Part shown: positions 1 through 11,187 of the stretch, in pieces
Position numbering within the stretch: position 1 is the stretch's first letter
How the letters are laid out: the number at the start of each line of letters is the position of its first letter
Source: Serratia quinivorans
Lineage (GTDB): Bacteria > Pseudomonadota > Gammaproteobacteria > Enterobacterales > Enterobacteriaceae
Direction of reading: 5' to 3'
Assembly (NCBI GenBank): GCA_900457075.1
Contig: UGYN01000002.1
Location: 2,480,001 to 2,544,000, forward strand
Length of the DNA stretch: 64,000 nucleotides
Notes under the pieces: generated by a model
What the model was told of the DNA's origin: nothing
Database searches by the model: none
The model's input: the letters and a program-made list of their open reading frames with translations, nothing else
Position numbers and translations under genes: made by a program

Positions 1-1510
1 CTCATGGCACTCATCGCTTCCGGCAGGCTGTCGAATACCCCGGCCGCCACGGTACCCATCATCGCGCCGCCCAACAGCATTGCCTCGCTCTCTTCCGGTA
101 GCAGCATGGCACAGCCGGTGGCATTGGCATGTTCCTGCACGAAAATCGGGTTCTTGGTGCCGCCGCCGCTGGCCATGATGGTGTCGATGCTGTAACCGCT
201 TTGATTCATGGTTTCGATAATATGACGGGTACCGAGGGCGATGGCCTGGATGGTGGCCAGATAGTGCAACGCCATGTCTTCCGGGGTGCGTGACAGCTTC
301 AGCCCGGTCAGGGTGCCGGTTAGCGTCGGATTGGCACGCGGCGAACGGTTGCCGTGGAAATACGGCAGCATATGAATGTCTTTGGTCAGATAGGCAATAT
401 CCTCCGGCTCGCCCGCCATCCGGCGCAGCAGGGCGTTTAGCACCTCATAGATGGTCTGCCCCTGGGTTTTTGCCTGCGCCAGCAGCTCCTGATAACAAGG
501 ATGTGACTGGATGATGTGGTCAATCAGCGCGCCGGTGGCGGACTGGCCGCCTTCGTTCAGCCAGTATTCCGGCAGAATGGCCGAGTAATAAGGCCCCCAC
601 ACGCCGGGGATAAAGCGTGCAGTGCGCGACATCGCCATATGCCCGGTCGAGGTGCCGCCGATCAGTGCGACGCGGCGATTAAAGTCTGCCACTTCACCGG
701 AAGCCCCGGTAGCCCCCCAGCGTGCCGAGAGTACCGGCGTGGGCATCAATGATCGACACGCTGACCGCGGTGCCGGCAATCAACCCCATCTCACTGGCGG
801 CGCGCTGGGTCAGGCCGTGGCCCAGCGGTTCACCCATCATTTTGACGTCGCTGCCAATTTTGGCGGCATCGTGTTCCAGTACGTCTTCCAGCCCAATCTG
901 TTTGAAATAGCTTTTGTCCCAGCGCTGTTCATGGCCGAGATAAGTCCATTTGCACACCGTTGAACACAGCGAACGGGTGGCGTCCTGAGTGGCGCGCCAG
1001 GTGAGGAAGTCCGGCAGATCAAACAGGTAACCGGCGTTGGCCCAGGTGGTCGGCATATGCTGCTTGAGCCACAGCATTTTGGGGGGTCTGCATCTCCGGC
1101 GAGATGATGCCGCCGACGAAATCCAGCACCCGGTGTTTGGTGGCGTTAATACGCTCGGCCTGGGTGATGGCCCGGTGATCCATCCACACGATAATGTTCT
1201 GTTCGGTACGGCCGGAAGGGCTGATGGTCAGCGGTTTCCCCTCTTTGTCCAGCACCACCAGCGAGCAGGTAGCGTCGAAACCCAGCCCCTTGACCTGAAT
1301 CGGGTTGATATCGGCCTGATTAACCGCATCGCGCACCGCGTTGCACACCGCCTGCCAGATATTGTCCGAGGACTGTTCAACAAAGTCTGCCTTTGGACGA
1401 TACAGGTCGATAGCCCGGCTGGCCTGCCCGACCATATGGCCGTTGAGATCGAATACCCCAGCGCGCGCACTTCCGGTGCCTACATCTACGCCAATAAAAT
1501 AGCTCGCCAT
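1..1510 (-). pseudogene. FGGY-family pentulose kinase, two frameshifts, runs off the left edge
   Basis: Cytoplasmic sugar kinase that would phosphorylate a pentulose such as D-ribulose or D-xylulose. The N-terminus has the FGGY phosphate motif [15 protein letters not shown], then [12 protein letters not shown] and WMDHRA. The far end has the adenosine-binding stretch SGGGTKNPIFVQEHANATG. About 500 residues are visible, so the last part of a roughly 540-residue protein lies outside. The start follows AGGAG and is 10 bp behind the upstream permease, as last gene of the transporter operon. The frame breaks at a run of six G (1081-1086) and again at six C (713-718). Removing one base from each restores a continuous family-like protein to the window edge. 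Similarity is closest to the Klebsiella-type D-ribulokinase group; the true substrate is not visible. Two shifts of one type suggest sequencing error, but real decay is possible. Confidence 0.82.
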
Positions 1511-1520
1511 TATTTTTCTC

Positions 1521-2475
1521 CTAGGCTTTTCGATTCTGTAACGCGATAAACAAGATCAACACCGCACCCCACAGGGCCATGGTCAGATAGCTGCTGACGC
1601 CCTGCAGGTTGAGGCCGCTTTCCAGCATTTGCAGTACAATCAGTGCCAGCACCAGGCCAAGCACCCGGCCAAATCCGCCGTCCGGGTTAATCCCACCCAG
1701 CACCGGAGGCCAGAATGGTCACCAGCAAATAGGATTCGCCGTAGCCGGCCTTGGCCGAGTTGAACTTGGCCATCATCAGCAACGCCGCACCCCAGCCGAG
1801 CAGGGCGGACAGCACATACACCGCGATTTGCACCCGGGCGGTGTTCACCCCGCTGAAACGGGTAGCCTGCTCGTTGGAGCCGATTAAATACAGGCTGCGC
1901 CCCAGCGTGGTGTGCTCCAGCAACAGCCACAGGCCCACGGCGACCAGCAGGAACAGCAGCAGCGCCACCGGAATGCCGAGCAGGCTGCCGTTGCCGAGAT
2001 ACTGAATCGCCGCCGGGAAGCCGGAGATCACCGCGCCGTTGGACAACAGAATATTCAGGCCGGTGATCAGCGTCATGGTGCCGAGAGAGGCAAGGATCGG
2101 CGAAACGCCGACCCAGGCGACCAGCACGCCGTTAAGCGCGCCAATGGCGACGGCGACCAGCAATCCGGCCAGCAGCGCCAGTACCAGAAACAGCGGTTGG
2201 TCCGGGTGGCTGACGATAATTGCCGCCATCACCAGCGAACAGGCGTTGGCCCCGGCGATAATCGACAGGTTGATACCGCCGGTCAGCATGGTAATGCCCA
2301 TGCCGAGCGCCAACATGCCGAGGATCGGCAACTGCGAGGCGATCGACTGGAAATTACCGAGGCTGAAGAAGCGCGATCCAAGCAGCCCGGCGAACAGCAG
2401 CGCCACGACGATAATGATCGCGCTTTGCAGGCGGATGATCCGATCGCTTGGGATCAGGCGGGTTAACTGGGTCAT
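1521..2475 (-). pseudogene. Sugar ABC transporter permease (RbsC/LsrD type), frameshifted
   Basis: Inner-membrane permease of a ribose-type importer, with about ten hydrophobic segments and the BPD_transp_2 stretch GMLALGMGITMLTGGINLS. The ATG at 2475 follows AAGGAG and is one base past the stop of the preceding permease, so the two are probably translationally coupled. The frame breaks at 1705-1706: as written the protein ends ILASGAGWD. Removing one G gives ILASVLGGINPDGGFGRV, the conserved C-terminal loop, and continues to a normal end in LQNRKA, about 317 residues in all. Partner of the permease at 2477-3466. Unlike most other shifts here this one is not in a long base run, so a real mutation is harder to exclude. 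Confidence 0.85.
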
Positions 2476-2476
2476 C

Positions 2477-3466
2477 TCATAGCTCCTTGGCCAGCTTGCG
2501 TTTTTCATTCCAGGCGGTGCTGCTGATGCTGATCAAAATGATCGCGCCGCTGAACACCTGGTGCCAATAGGCCGATACGCTGAGCAGCGTCAGACCGTTC
2601 TGCAGGAACGCCAGCAGCACCACGCCGAGCAGCGTACCGGTCAGCGAGCCGCGGCCGCCGGTCATGCTGGTGCCGCCCAGTACCACCGCCGCCAGCACCG
2701 TCAGTTCGAAGCCGAGCAGGGAGTTGGGTGCCACCGACTGGGTGATCTGTGCCTGCACCACGGCGGCGATACCCGCCAGAATGCCCATGTAACCGTAAAC
2801 GTAGAAGTGCAGTCGCAGCAGGTTCAACCCCAGACGCGATGCCGCATCACGGTTGCCGCCCATGGCGAAAATCTGGCGGCCAAGACGGGTGAAGTTCATC
2901 AGCACGCCGGTGACGATAATCACCGCCAGCAGGCACAATAGCGGCAGCGTCAGGCCGTAGTCGTAGCCGTCGGCGCCCTGGAACGAGAACCAACTGATGC
3001 CGTCCATAAACCAGTCGGGGAAACCGTACAGCCAGGTGCCGTTGGTGGCGTACACCAGCAGGCCGTAGAACAGGTTCAGCGTGGCGATGGTGATGATGAT
3101 TGCCGGTACTTTCAGCCAGTAGACCAGAAAACCGTTCACCAGCCCGAGCAGCAGGCCGACGCCTATCGCCAGAGCGAACGCCAGCGGGAAACCGCCGCCG
3201 TGCTGGATCACCCAACTGGCCATCACGTACTGGGCGATAGCGGTGATCGCCGGGAACGAAATGTCGATGCCACCGGCAATCAGCACCACGAACAGGCCGC
3301 AGGCAAGAATGCCGAGAATGGCATAGCTGGTGGCGACGTCGGTCAGGTTGCCCAGCGTCAGAAACTCGCTGGTGCTAACGCTCAGGCCGATGGCCAGCAG
3401 CAACACCAGCAGGCCAAGGTAAAATTCGTGCCGCCCGGCCAGGCGGGCCAGTAATGACTTATCCAT
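2477..3466 (-). CDS. Sugar ABC transporter permease (RbsC/LsrC type)
   Basis: Intact 329-residue inner-membrane permease, the usual size for ribose/AI-2-type importers. Hydrophobic helices are spaced along the whole length. The family stretches GLFVVLIAGGIDIS near the N-terminus and VLGGTSMTGGRGSLTGTLLG near the C-terminus are present. The start overlaps the end of the upstream ATPase gene by 8 bp, and the stop is one base before the next permease start, so ATPase and both permeases read as one tight operon. It would pair with the second permease as a heterodimer. The solute is not readable from the sequence. Confidence 0.9.
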   Translation of the reverse strand: MDKSLLARLAGRHEFYLGLLVLLLAIGLSVSTSEFLTLGNLTDVATSYAILGILACGLFVVLIAGGIDISFPAITAIAQYVMASWVIQHGGGFPLAFALAIGVGLLLGLVNGFLVYWLKVPAIIITIATLNLFYGLLVYATNGTWLYGFPDWFMDGISWFSFQGADGYDYGLTLPLLCLLAVIIVTGVLMNFTRLGRQIFAMGGNRDAASRLGLNLLRLHFYVYGYMGILAGIAAVVQAQITQSVAPNSLLGFELTVLAAVVLGGTSMTGGRGSLTGTLLGVVLLAFLQNGLTLLSVSAYWHQVFSGAIILISISSTAWNEKRKLAKEL

Positions 3467-4958
3467 TCACCACCTCGGCGATCTGTTGTTCGGTACTCTG
3501 GTGCGGCGAAAACTCGGCGATCAGCTCGCCCTTGCGCATCACCAACACCCGATGGCTGTTGTAATAGGCTTCCGGGATCTCGTCGCAGATCATCAACACC
3601 GCCATGCCGAGCGCCGCCAGATCTTTGGCGATCTGGTAGATCCCCTCTTTGTTGGCGATATCTACCCCGACGGTCGGCGAGTCGAGGATCAGGATCTTCG
3701 GCTGCGTGGCCACCCACTTGGCGATAGCGATGCGCTGCGCGTTGCCGCCGGACAGGGTTTTGACCGGTAGCGCGCTGTCGGAAACCTTAATGTTCAGATC
3801 GCGGATCAGCCGGTTCACCAACGCGGTCGCTTTGGCGTGATCCAGTAGCCCGAGCGAGGTATGCAGTTGATCAAACACCGTGACAATGGTGTTGTCGTAG
3901 ATCGACTGCTCCATGATCAATCCCTGCGTCAGACGATCTTCCGACACATAGCCGATACCCTGGCGCACTGCTTCACGGTTGTTATGCAGCCGCACTGGCT
4001 GGCCGTCGATCCGAATTTCACCGCTGTCCGGGCGGGTCATGCCGAACAGGCTGAGGCACAGCTCGGTGCGGCCTGCGCCCAGCAAGCCGACGATCGAGAC
4101 GATCTCGCCGCCGTGCAGTGAAAGATTGATGTCCTGATATTTACCGCGTCGGCTGAGATTGCGCACTTCGAGCAGCGGCGCACTCTCGGCTGTGGGCCGT
4201 GGGGGTAACTGGCTGTAGTGGAAGCGTTGGCCGGTCATCAGGAACGCCAGCTCATGGCTGTCGAGTTCACTTGCCGGGTAAGTACCGACCAGTTTGCCGT
4301 CGCGCATCACGCTGATACGGTCGGCGACTTCCATCACCTCGTCCAGCCGGTGGCTGACAAACACCACGCAGATGCCGGCCGCTTTCAGCTCGTTAACCAC
4401 CCGCAGCAGGCCGTCGACCTCCTGACGCGTCAGCGAGGCGGTAGGTTCATCCATAATCACCAGCCGCGCTTCGGCAGCGATGGCGCGACAAATCGCCACC
4501 AGTTGGCGATCGGCAATCGACAGTTTTTCGACTTTCTTGTCGGGATCGATATGCACGCCGACGCGCGCCATGGCAGCCAGCGCCGTCTGACGCATCACCC
4601 GTTTGCGCACCCAGAAATGACCGCCGGGCAGGTAGCGGTGAATGGCAATATTTTCCGCCACCGTCAGATTGGGGAATAACGACAGATCCTGATAAATCAC
4701 CTGAATGCCGTAATAACCGGACAGCTGCGGTGTCAGTGAATGAAAGAGTTTGCCTTCCAGCGAAATATTGGCGCCTTTTTCCGGCTGATAAACGCCGGAA
4801 ATAATTTTAATTATGGTGCTTTTGCCACAGCCATTTTGTCCGGCCAGGCAGTGCACTTCGCCAATATTCAGCGTCAGGTTGATCTGGTCCAGTGCCAGCA
4901 CGCCCGGAAACTTTTTACTGATATTTTCCAGGCTGATAAATGCGGTGGATGTGGTCAT
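3459..4958 (-). CDS. Sugar ABC transporter ATP-binding protein (RbsA type, two ATPase domains)
   Basis: A 499-residue duplicated ATPase of the monosaccharide importer class. The first domain has the Walker A motif GQNGCGKST and Walker B VIMDEPTASL, but its signature is the unusual LSIADRQL. The second domain has the degenerate P-loop GLLGAGRTE with a full LSGGNAQR signature and ILILDSPTVGVD. Such asymmetry is normal for RbsA/MglA/XylG relatives. It is the second gene of the operon, about 100 bp after the binding-protein gene, and overlaps the next permease. It powers import through the two permeases that follow. Sugar specificity cannot be assigned from the ATPase. Confidence 0.92.
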   Translation of the reverse strand: MTTSTAFISLENISKKFPGVLALDQINLTLNIGEVHCLAGQNGCGKSTIIKIISGVYQPEKGANISLEGKLFHSLTPQLSGYYGIQVIYQDLSLFPNLTVAENIAIHRYLPGGHFWVRKRVMRQTALAAMARVGVHIDPDKKVEKLSIADRQLVAICRAIAAEARLVIMDEPTASLTRQEVDGLLRVVNELKAAGICVVFVSHRLDEVMEVADRISVMRDGKLVGTYPASELDSHELAFLMTGQRFHYSQLPPRPTAESAPLLEVRNLSRRGKYQDINLSLHGGEIVSIVGLLGAGRTELCLSLFGMTRPDSGEIRIDGQPVRLHNNREAVRQGIGYVSEDRLTQGLIMEQSIYDNTIVTVFDQLHTSLGLLDHAKATALVNRLIRDLNIKVSDSALPVKTLSGGNAQRIAIAKWVATQPKILILDSPTVGVDIANKEGIYQIAKDLAALGMAVLMICDEIPEAYYNSHRVLVMRKGELIAEFSPHQSTEQQIAEVVNG

Positions 4959-5058
4959 AGCTGTAACCTGTGCAGGTTTTTATTATCGTCGGGGCGCGGT
5001 AAGCTGCGCGCCGACGTTATTTAATGATTTTCCCGGTGTGGAGCAATATTACTTAAGG

Positions 5059-6045
5059 TTAGAAGCCTAGCGATTTGGCATTATCTTTGGTCACTTCAAG
5101 AATTTTATTAAACCGAATCACTTTCTTATCCATATCGACGTCGGCCTTACCCAAACCTTCGATCGACAAGTCTTTGGTCACTTCTTTGCCCTGCAAGAGC
5201 TGATCGGCCACCGTCACCAGCGCGTAGCCGGCGTCTTTCGGATCCCACAGCAGCGCTTTCTTGATGTCGCCGCGCATCAGGTAAGGGGCGGCCTGCCCCG
5301 GCATGGCGATGCCGACCACGGCAATTTTGTCCTTGGCGCGTTTCTTGGCGACCGCCTGACCGGCACCAATCGGGCCGAGGGAGCCAAAACCGATAATGCC
5401 TTTCATCTGCGGGTAGGTTTTCATCAAATCCAGCGTGGTGGCGTAGGATTTATCAATGCTTTCGGCCACCGGCAGACGTGACGTCACTTCGAACATATCC
5501 GGATATTTGGCTTTCTGGTACTTGATGGCGGAATCCGCCCAGGCGTTATGCAACGGCACGGTCAGCGAGCCAACGTAAATGGCATAGCCACCTTTGCCGC
5601 CCATGTCTTTTGCCAGTTCATCGACGTTGGCCTGCGCATACTTCTCGCTGTCGATGGTTTCGATGTCCCACTGACCAATCTGCTGGTCCGGCGATTCATG
5701 GGTCAGCACCACGATGCCTTTATCACGCGCCTTCTTCAGCACTGGCTCCAGCACCTTGGCGTCGTTCGGCACCACGATGATGGCGTTAACGTTCTTGGCG
5801 ATCAGGTCTTCAATCACTTTGACCTGTGCCGCGGGATCTGGGGTCGCAGGCCCGGTCTGATAGGCATTAACGTCGAGCTTTTTCGCCGCTTCGTTGACGC
5901 CGACCTCCATACGGTTGAACCAGGGAATGCCGGTCACTTTAGCGACCACGGCAATCTCGTACTTTTCAGCAGCCAGAACAGGTGTTGTCGATAACATGCA
6001 CGCAGAAACCACACATGCATTTAATAATGCGAGGTTAAATTTCAT
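5059..6045 (-). CDS. Periplasmic sugar-binding protein (LsrB/RhaS-like) of the ABC transporter
   Basis: First gene of the left-edge operon, 328 residues. A Sec signal peptide of about 25 residues ends in TTPVLAAEKYE. The mature part is a type I periplasmic binding protein: an N-terminal VAKVTGIPWFNRMEVGVNEA stretch, then IIVVPNDAKVLEPVLKKA and VVGIAMPGQAAPYLMRGDIK. These resemble LsrB (autoinducer-2) and RhaS (rhamnose) more than RbsB. No lsrK, lsrR, lsrF or lsrG is next to it, and the kinase at the end of the operon is of the pentulose type. Uptake of a pentose or pentitol is therefore at least as likely as autoinducer-2. The ligand is undetermined. Confidence 0.88.
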   Translation of the reverse strand: MKFNLALLNACVVSACMLSTTPVLAAEKYEIAVVAKVTGIPWFNRMEVGVNEAAKKLDVNAYQTGPATPDPAAQVKVIEDLIAKNVNAIIVVPNDAKVLEPVLKKARDKGIVVLTHESPDQQIGQWDIETIDSEKYAQANVDELAKDMGGKGGYAIYVGSLTVPLHNAWADSAIKYQKAKYPDMFEVTSRLPVAESIDKSYATTLDLMKTYPQMKGIIGFGSLGPIGAGQAVAKKRAKDKIAVVGIAMPGQAAPYLMRGDIKKALLWDPKDAGYALVTVADQLLQGKEVTKDLSIEGLGKADVDMDKKVIRFNKILEVTKDNAKSLGF

Positions 6046-6312
6046 TTCGCTGTACCTTTTTTATCTGTAGGGGTGGTTGTTTTTCCACCTGAGCAGATTA
6101 CAAAGGAAAGGAAGAGGGAGCGTAACGAGAGTAGAGAAATTGTGATCTGTGCACATTGAAGTAAAATTACGACGGTTTTAATGTTAATTAAATGTTTAAT
6201 AATTCGGTGGTGGTAATTTTACCACCTAAAAACATCATTAAATTAACATAATAAATCACATCCATTAACAACACATAAACAATAAGAATGGGAGGACGAG
6301 GGTTTTCGGCGG
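6046..6312. promoter_or_regulatory. AT-rich promoter region of the sugar ABC operon
   Basis: The 339-bp gap between the binding-protein gene and gdhA holds no credible gene. It is strongly AT-rich. It contains an operator-like inverted repeat at 6209-6226, a looser GGTGG...CCACC pair at 6072-6089 close to the start codon, and TGTGATCTGTGCACAT near 6149, which only weakly resembles a CRP site. The gdhA terminator occupies its left part from 6313 on. Confidence 0.45.
6209..6226. promoter_or_regulatory. Operator-like inverted repeat GGTGGTAA-TT-TTACCACC
   Basis: A perfect 8-bp inverted repeat with a 2-bp spacer lies about 165 bp upstream of the binding-protein gene start. A shorter GGTGG...CCACC repeat lies at 6072-6089. 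Together they look like a pair of sites for a dimeric repressor of the operon. No regulator gene is next to this operon inside the window, so the protein that binds is unknown. Confidence 0.45.
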
Positions 6313-6340
6313 AAAAAATGCCGGCTTGAGCGCCGGCATG
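6313..6340 (-). terminator. Rho-independent terminator of gdhA
   Basis: On the minus strand, ATGCCGGC, a 5-base loop and GCCGGCAT are followed by a run of T. It lies about 45 bp after the gdhA stop codon. Confidence 0.85.
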
Positions 6341-6384
6341 GAAGCATTTGATCGATGTGTGAACAAGATCACCTTATGCGGCGG

Positions 6385-7804
<1,420 letters not shown>

Positions 7805-7863
7805 TTAGCGACTATATCATCGGAGGGCGGTTGATTATCAAGCGATTAATGATGGCGGCAGAA

Positions 7864-7890
7864 TGAAAAACGCCCGCAGCAGCGGGCGTT
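7864..7890 (-). terminator. Rho-independent terminator of uspA
   Basis: On the minus strand, AACGCCCGC, a short loop and GCGGGCGTT are followed by T residues, about 27 bp after the uspA stop. Confidence 0.9.
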
Positions 7891-7916
7891 GGGGAATTTA
7901 GTTAGTGGGCGCTTAC

Positions 7917-8363
7917 TTAGTCTTCAGCTTTTTCGTCTTCATCGCGCAGCGGTACGATCAGCATGTCGATGTGCACGGTGTTGATCAACTGACGCGCGGA
8001 GGACATCAACTTGCTCCAGAAATCCTGGTGGTGGCCGCACAGAACCAGGTCCATATCGTACTTCTTGATGGCGTCGACCAGCACCTGCGCCAAATCGCCG
8101 CTGCCACTGAGGGTTTCGGTAATCGGATAGCCGGCATTTTGTGACAGCTCGGTCAGGGCATGGTGGGTTTCTTCCGAGATACGTTTTTGCATATCGCCGA
8201 GATTAACGTCGATCAGGCCGGTATACAGGTCGGAATAGTTAACATCTACGTGGATCAGGGAAACTTTGGCGTTGTACGGACGCGCCATAGATACGGCTTT
8301 CTCCACCAGGATTTTACTTTCCGGGGACAGGTCTACCGCGATCAGAATGTGTTTGTAAGCCAT
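7917..8363 (-). CDS. uspA: Universal stress protein A
   Basis: Small cytoplasmic stress protein of 148 residues (144 in E. coli). The N-terminus [23 protein letters not shown] and the central [20 protein letters not shown] are typical. As in the UspA subclass, the strict ATP-binding G-2x-G-9x-G-S/T motif is absent; the corresponding region is [21 protein letters not shown]. It carries a few extra acidic residues at the C-terminus. It is divergent from uspB, as in E. coli, across a 612-bp gap. Confidence 0.96.
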   Translation of the reverse strand: MAYKHILIAVDLSPESKILVEKAVSMARPYNAKVSLIHVDVNYSDLYTGLIDVNLGDMQKRISEETHHALTELSQNAGYPITETLSGSGDLAQVLVDAIKKYDMDLVLCGHHQDFWSKLMSSARQLINTVHIDMLIVPLRDEDEKAED

Positions 8364-8975
8364 GAGAATACTCCTTCCATATAATGCCGATTAAAAGGTT
8401 AGCAGGCATTCAGCGTACCAGCCTGGCGCTTTAGGTTTCATTTTATCATTCAGTTAACGCAATGATATGTTGAGGCGATCACACTGCATCGCATCAAAAA
8501 ATCTCTTTATTTCAACCCGGTCAGTTTTACACCCGCCAGCCGGAAAATCCTATCGCTCGTGGTGCTATTGGCGTGTTGACCGCTTGAAATATAAGCATTC
8601 TTAAACAGAGTATAGTCCCAAATGTCCCATCGGACAGGAGAAAAGGCCCGGTGGGCTATTCAGCGCGGTAATCAGTTATAACTAATGAGTCGCTGACAAA
8701 TCGGCGGGATGCGGTAAATTTTATCTACTGCTCAGGCCAGTTTGCGTTTCATTAACCTACAATGATGAATATGGGCCTTATCATTACTCCACTGAGTGAA
8801 ACCCTGCGTTGAGTCTCTGCATGGCGAGGGTTTGCTTTCAGTGGCGGTGGGTTATGCGCGGCCTGTGCGGTGCCAAGGGGATCGGAGCGGTAGGCTCCCG
8901 CAGTAATGGGTAATAGAGGTAGGGCAGTTGGACCCGGCGGAGCGCCGTGGATTACAACGCCTTGAGGAGGCAATC
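8364..8975. promoter_or_regulatory. Intergenic region between divergent uspA and uspB
   Basis: This 612-bp gap separates two divergent stress genes and should hold both promoters. I see no confident -35/-10 pair. AT-rich stretches near 8440-8520 and 8590-8625 are candidates. The short open frames inside lack ribosome binding sites and look like chance. No sRNA-like terminator was found. Confidence 0.4.
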
Positions 8976-9311
8976 ATGATCAGTACCGTCGCGCTGTTTT
9001 GGGCTCTGTGTGTGGTGTGTGTGTTAAACATGGTGCGGTATTACTCTTCTCTGCGCGCGCTGTTGGTGGTTTTGCGCGGCTGTGACCCGCTGCTGTACCA
9101 GTATGTTGACGGTGGTGGTTTCTTTACCGCCCATGGGCAGCCGAGCAAGCAGATACGGCTGGTGCGTTATATCTTCTCACAGCGCTATATCGAGCATCAC
9201 GATCCGGAGTTTATCCGCCGCTGCGAGCGGGTGCGCGGGCAGTTTATGCTGACTTCCGCCCTGTGCGGGCTGGTGGTGATCAGCCTGCTGGCGTTGATGA
9301 TCTGGTATTAA
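8976..9311 (+). CDS. uspB: Universal stress protein B
   Basis: Inner-membrane protein of 111 residues with one hydrophobic segment at each end ([20 protein letters not shown] and [20 protein letters not shown]). The ATG at 8976 follows GAGGAGG at ideal spacing; a longer frame starting at 8928 has no such site. In E. coli uspB is a sigma-S-dependent gene beside uspA and pitA, and the same order is kept here. Its molecular role is poorly understood. Confidence 0.95.
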   Translation: MISTVALFWALCVVCVLNMVRYYSSLRALLVVLRGCDPLLYQYVDGGGFFTAHGQPSKQIRLVRYIFSQRYIEHHDPEFIRRCERVRGQFMLTSALCGLVVISLLALMIWY

Positions 9312-9343
9312 GCCCGGCCTGTTTTCCCTGCAACAGATAAAGA

Positions 9344-9368
9344 AAAGGCGGCCACCAGGGCCGCCTTT
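9344..9368. terminator. Bidirectional terminator between uspB and pitA
   Basis: AAAGGCGGCC and GGCCGCCTTT form a 10-bp stem with a 5-base loop between two convergent genes. Terminal A and T residues would serve both strands. Confidence 0.85.
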
Positions 9369-9385
9369 CATATGGAGCAAACTGC

Positions 9386-10888
9386 TTAGATCACCTTAAG
9401 CGCCAACCAGTACAGCGAACCGGAAAGCAGAATCGAAATCGGCAGGGTCAACAACCAGGCCAACAGGATATTCTTCACGGTTTTGCTTTGTACGCCGCCG
9501 CCGTCCACGATCATGGTCCCGGCTACTGCCGAAGAAAGCACGTGGGTGGTGGAAACCGGCATACCGGTATAACTGGCGACACCAATCGACAAGGCTGCGG
9601 TCATCTGAGCCGACACGCCCTGAGCGTAGGTCATGCCCTTCTTACCGATCTTCTCGCCAATGGTGGTGGCTACACGCTGCCAGCCGACCATGGTGCCGAG
9701 TGACAACGCCAGAGCAACCGCGACGATAATCCAGATCGGTGCATACTCAACGGTTTGCAGCAGATCCTGACGCAGGTTTTTCAGGAAACGTTGGTCCTGG
9801 CTTGAGGTTTCCGGCAGCTTGGCAATCTTGTCTGCGGTGTCTGTTACGCACATCAGCAGGCGGCGCAGGTGGCTGCGCTGATCTACCGACAGTTGATCGT
9901 AACTTTGCAGATTGTTCAGCAACCCGGAGGCAAGCTGAATTGCCGGCATGGCGCGGGCACTGTCACAGTGGAACTCGACGGGTTTATCCGGCGAGACGTC
10001 CTCATCCGGGCTTGGCACCAACGGAGTGAGAGCGACCACGTGCGACAGGGCATCGCTGTGCTGCTCATAATATTGCTGCAGGTGGGCCACGGCATCACGA
10101 GTACGGGTGATGTCATAACCGGTTGCATTCATATTGAGCACGAAGCCGGCCGGCGCAACGCCGATCAGCACCAGCATAATCAAGCCGATACCTTTCTGGC
10201 CGTCGTTGGCGCCGTGCGAGAAGCTAACGCCGATAGCCGACAGGATCAGAGCGATACGGGTCCAGAACGGCGGCTTGCGTTTGCCGTCGACCTTTTCACG
10301 TTCAGCAGGGGTCATGTGGATACGCTGGCGTTTCTTGGTGCCACTCCAATAGCGGCGCAAGGCAAACACCATCAACCCGGCGACCATCATGCCAACCAGT
10401 GGCGAGATGAGCAATGACAGGAAAATACCAATCATTTTCGGGACGTTAAGCGCATCCACCACCGAAGTGTGGGTCATCAGTGCGTTGGTCAAACCCACAC
10501 CAATAATTGCGCCAATCAGCGTATGAGAACTGGAGGCCGGCAGACCGAAATACCAGGTGCCGAGGTTCCAGATGATAGCCGCCAGCAGCATGGAAAAGAC
10601 CATGGCTAATCCGTGTGCTGAACTGACGTTCAACAACAGATCTGTTGGCAACAGGTGAACAATGGCGTAAGCAACACTCAAACCACCGAGCATCACGCCA
10701 AGAAAGTTGAACAAACCAGCCATCACGACCGCAAGTTGCGAGCGCATGGCACGGGTATAAATTACTGTAGCAACCGCATTGGCCGTATCATGAAAACCAT
10801 TAATGGCTTCATAAAACAACACGAACAACAATGCGAGAATTAACATCAGGCCGGTATGGAAATCCAGGCCAGCGAACAAATGCAGCAT
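9386..10888 (-). CDS. pitA: Low-affinity inorganic phosphate transporter PitA
   Basis: Inner-membrane metal-phosphate/proton symporter of 500 residues (499 in E. coli). Both copies of the PiT signature are readable: [20 protein letters not shown] near the N-terminus and [20 protein letters not shown] in the middle. A long hydrophilic domain separates the two membrane halves, as usual. The start [13 protein letters not shown] matches the E. coli protein. It is convergent with uspB and divergent from yhiN, the E. coli arrangement. Confidence 0.97.
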   Translation of the reverse strand: MLHLFAGLDFHTGLMLILALLFVLFYEAINGFHDTANAVATVIYTRAMRSQLAVVMAGLFNFLGVMLGGLSVAYAIVHLLPTDLLLNVSSAHGLAMVFSMLLAAIIWNLGTWYFGLPASSSHTLIGAIIGVGLTNALMTHTSVVDALNVPKMIGIFLSLLISPLVGMMVAGLMVFALRRYWSGTKKRQRIHMTPAEREKVDGKRKPPFWTRIALILSAIGVSFSHGANDGQKGIGLIMLVLIGVAPAGFVLNMNATGYDITRTRDAVAHLQQYYEQHSDALSHVVALTPLVPSPDEDVSPDKPVEFHCDSARAMPAIQLASGLLNNLQSYDQLSVDQRSHLRRLLMCVTDTADKIAKLPETSSQDQRFLKNLRQDLLQTVEYAPIWIIVAVALALSLGTMVGWQRVATTIGEKIGKKGMTYAQGVSAQMTAALSIGVASYTGMPVSTTHVLSSAVAGTMIVDGGGVQSKTVKNILLAWLLTLPISILLSGSLYWLALKVI

Positions 10889-11187
10889 AAGCGTTACGCC
10901 AGTTTGTGGACATGAACGCCGCGCATTATCCGTGACAACCGGGCCCGGGGAAAAGGAAAATATGACGTTTTTTTGATTTTGACATGACGAAATGATGGCG
11001 ATGGCATGACAAAGATATGAAATATCAGCGCGTTATGCTGCCTGGTCCGTTGTAATATTTTCTTACTATGGCGTTGTCAGCGTCATGGCTTTACAATCTG
11101 CCGCCGTAAAGTTGCCGGTTACCGGTAGCGATTCGGCGTAATATGGCGGCCTTTTGTCGCGATTGTGGTTTTTATAGAGAGGCGCAG
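10889..11187. promoter_or_regulatory. Divergent promoter region pitA / yhiN
   Basis: About 300 bp between divergent genes. It includes an AT-rich stretch at 10955-10990 and another near 11020-11070. No defined operator was recognised. Confidence 0.35.

Noticed and set aside
6140..6170. CRP site upstream of the sugar operon
   Set aside because: TGTGATCTGTGCACAT has the first half-site but the second is shifted by one base, so it does not fit the normal spacing.
8752..8973. 73-codon minus-strand open frame between uspA and uspB
   Set aside because: No ribosome binding site or recognisable features; it overlaps the uspB leader.
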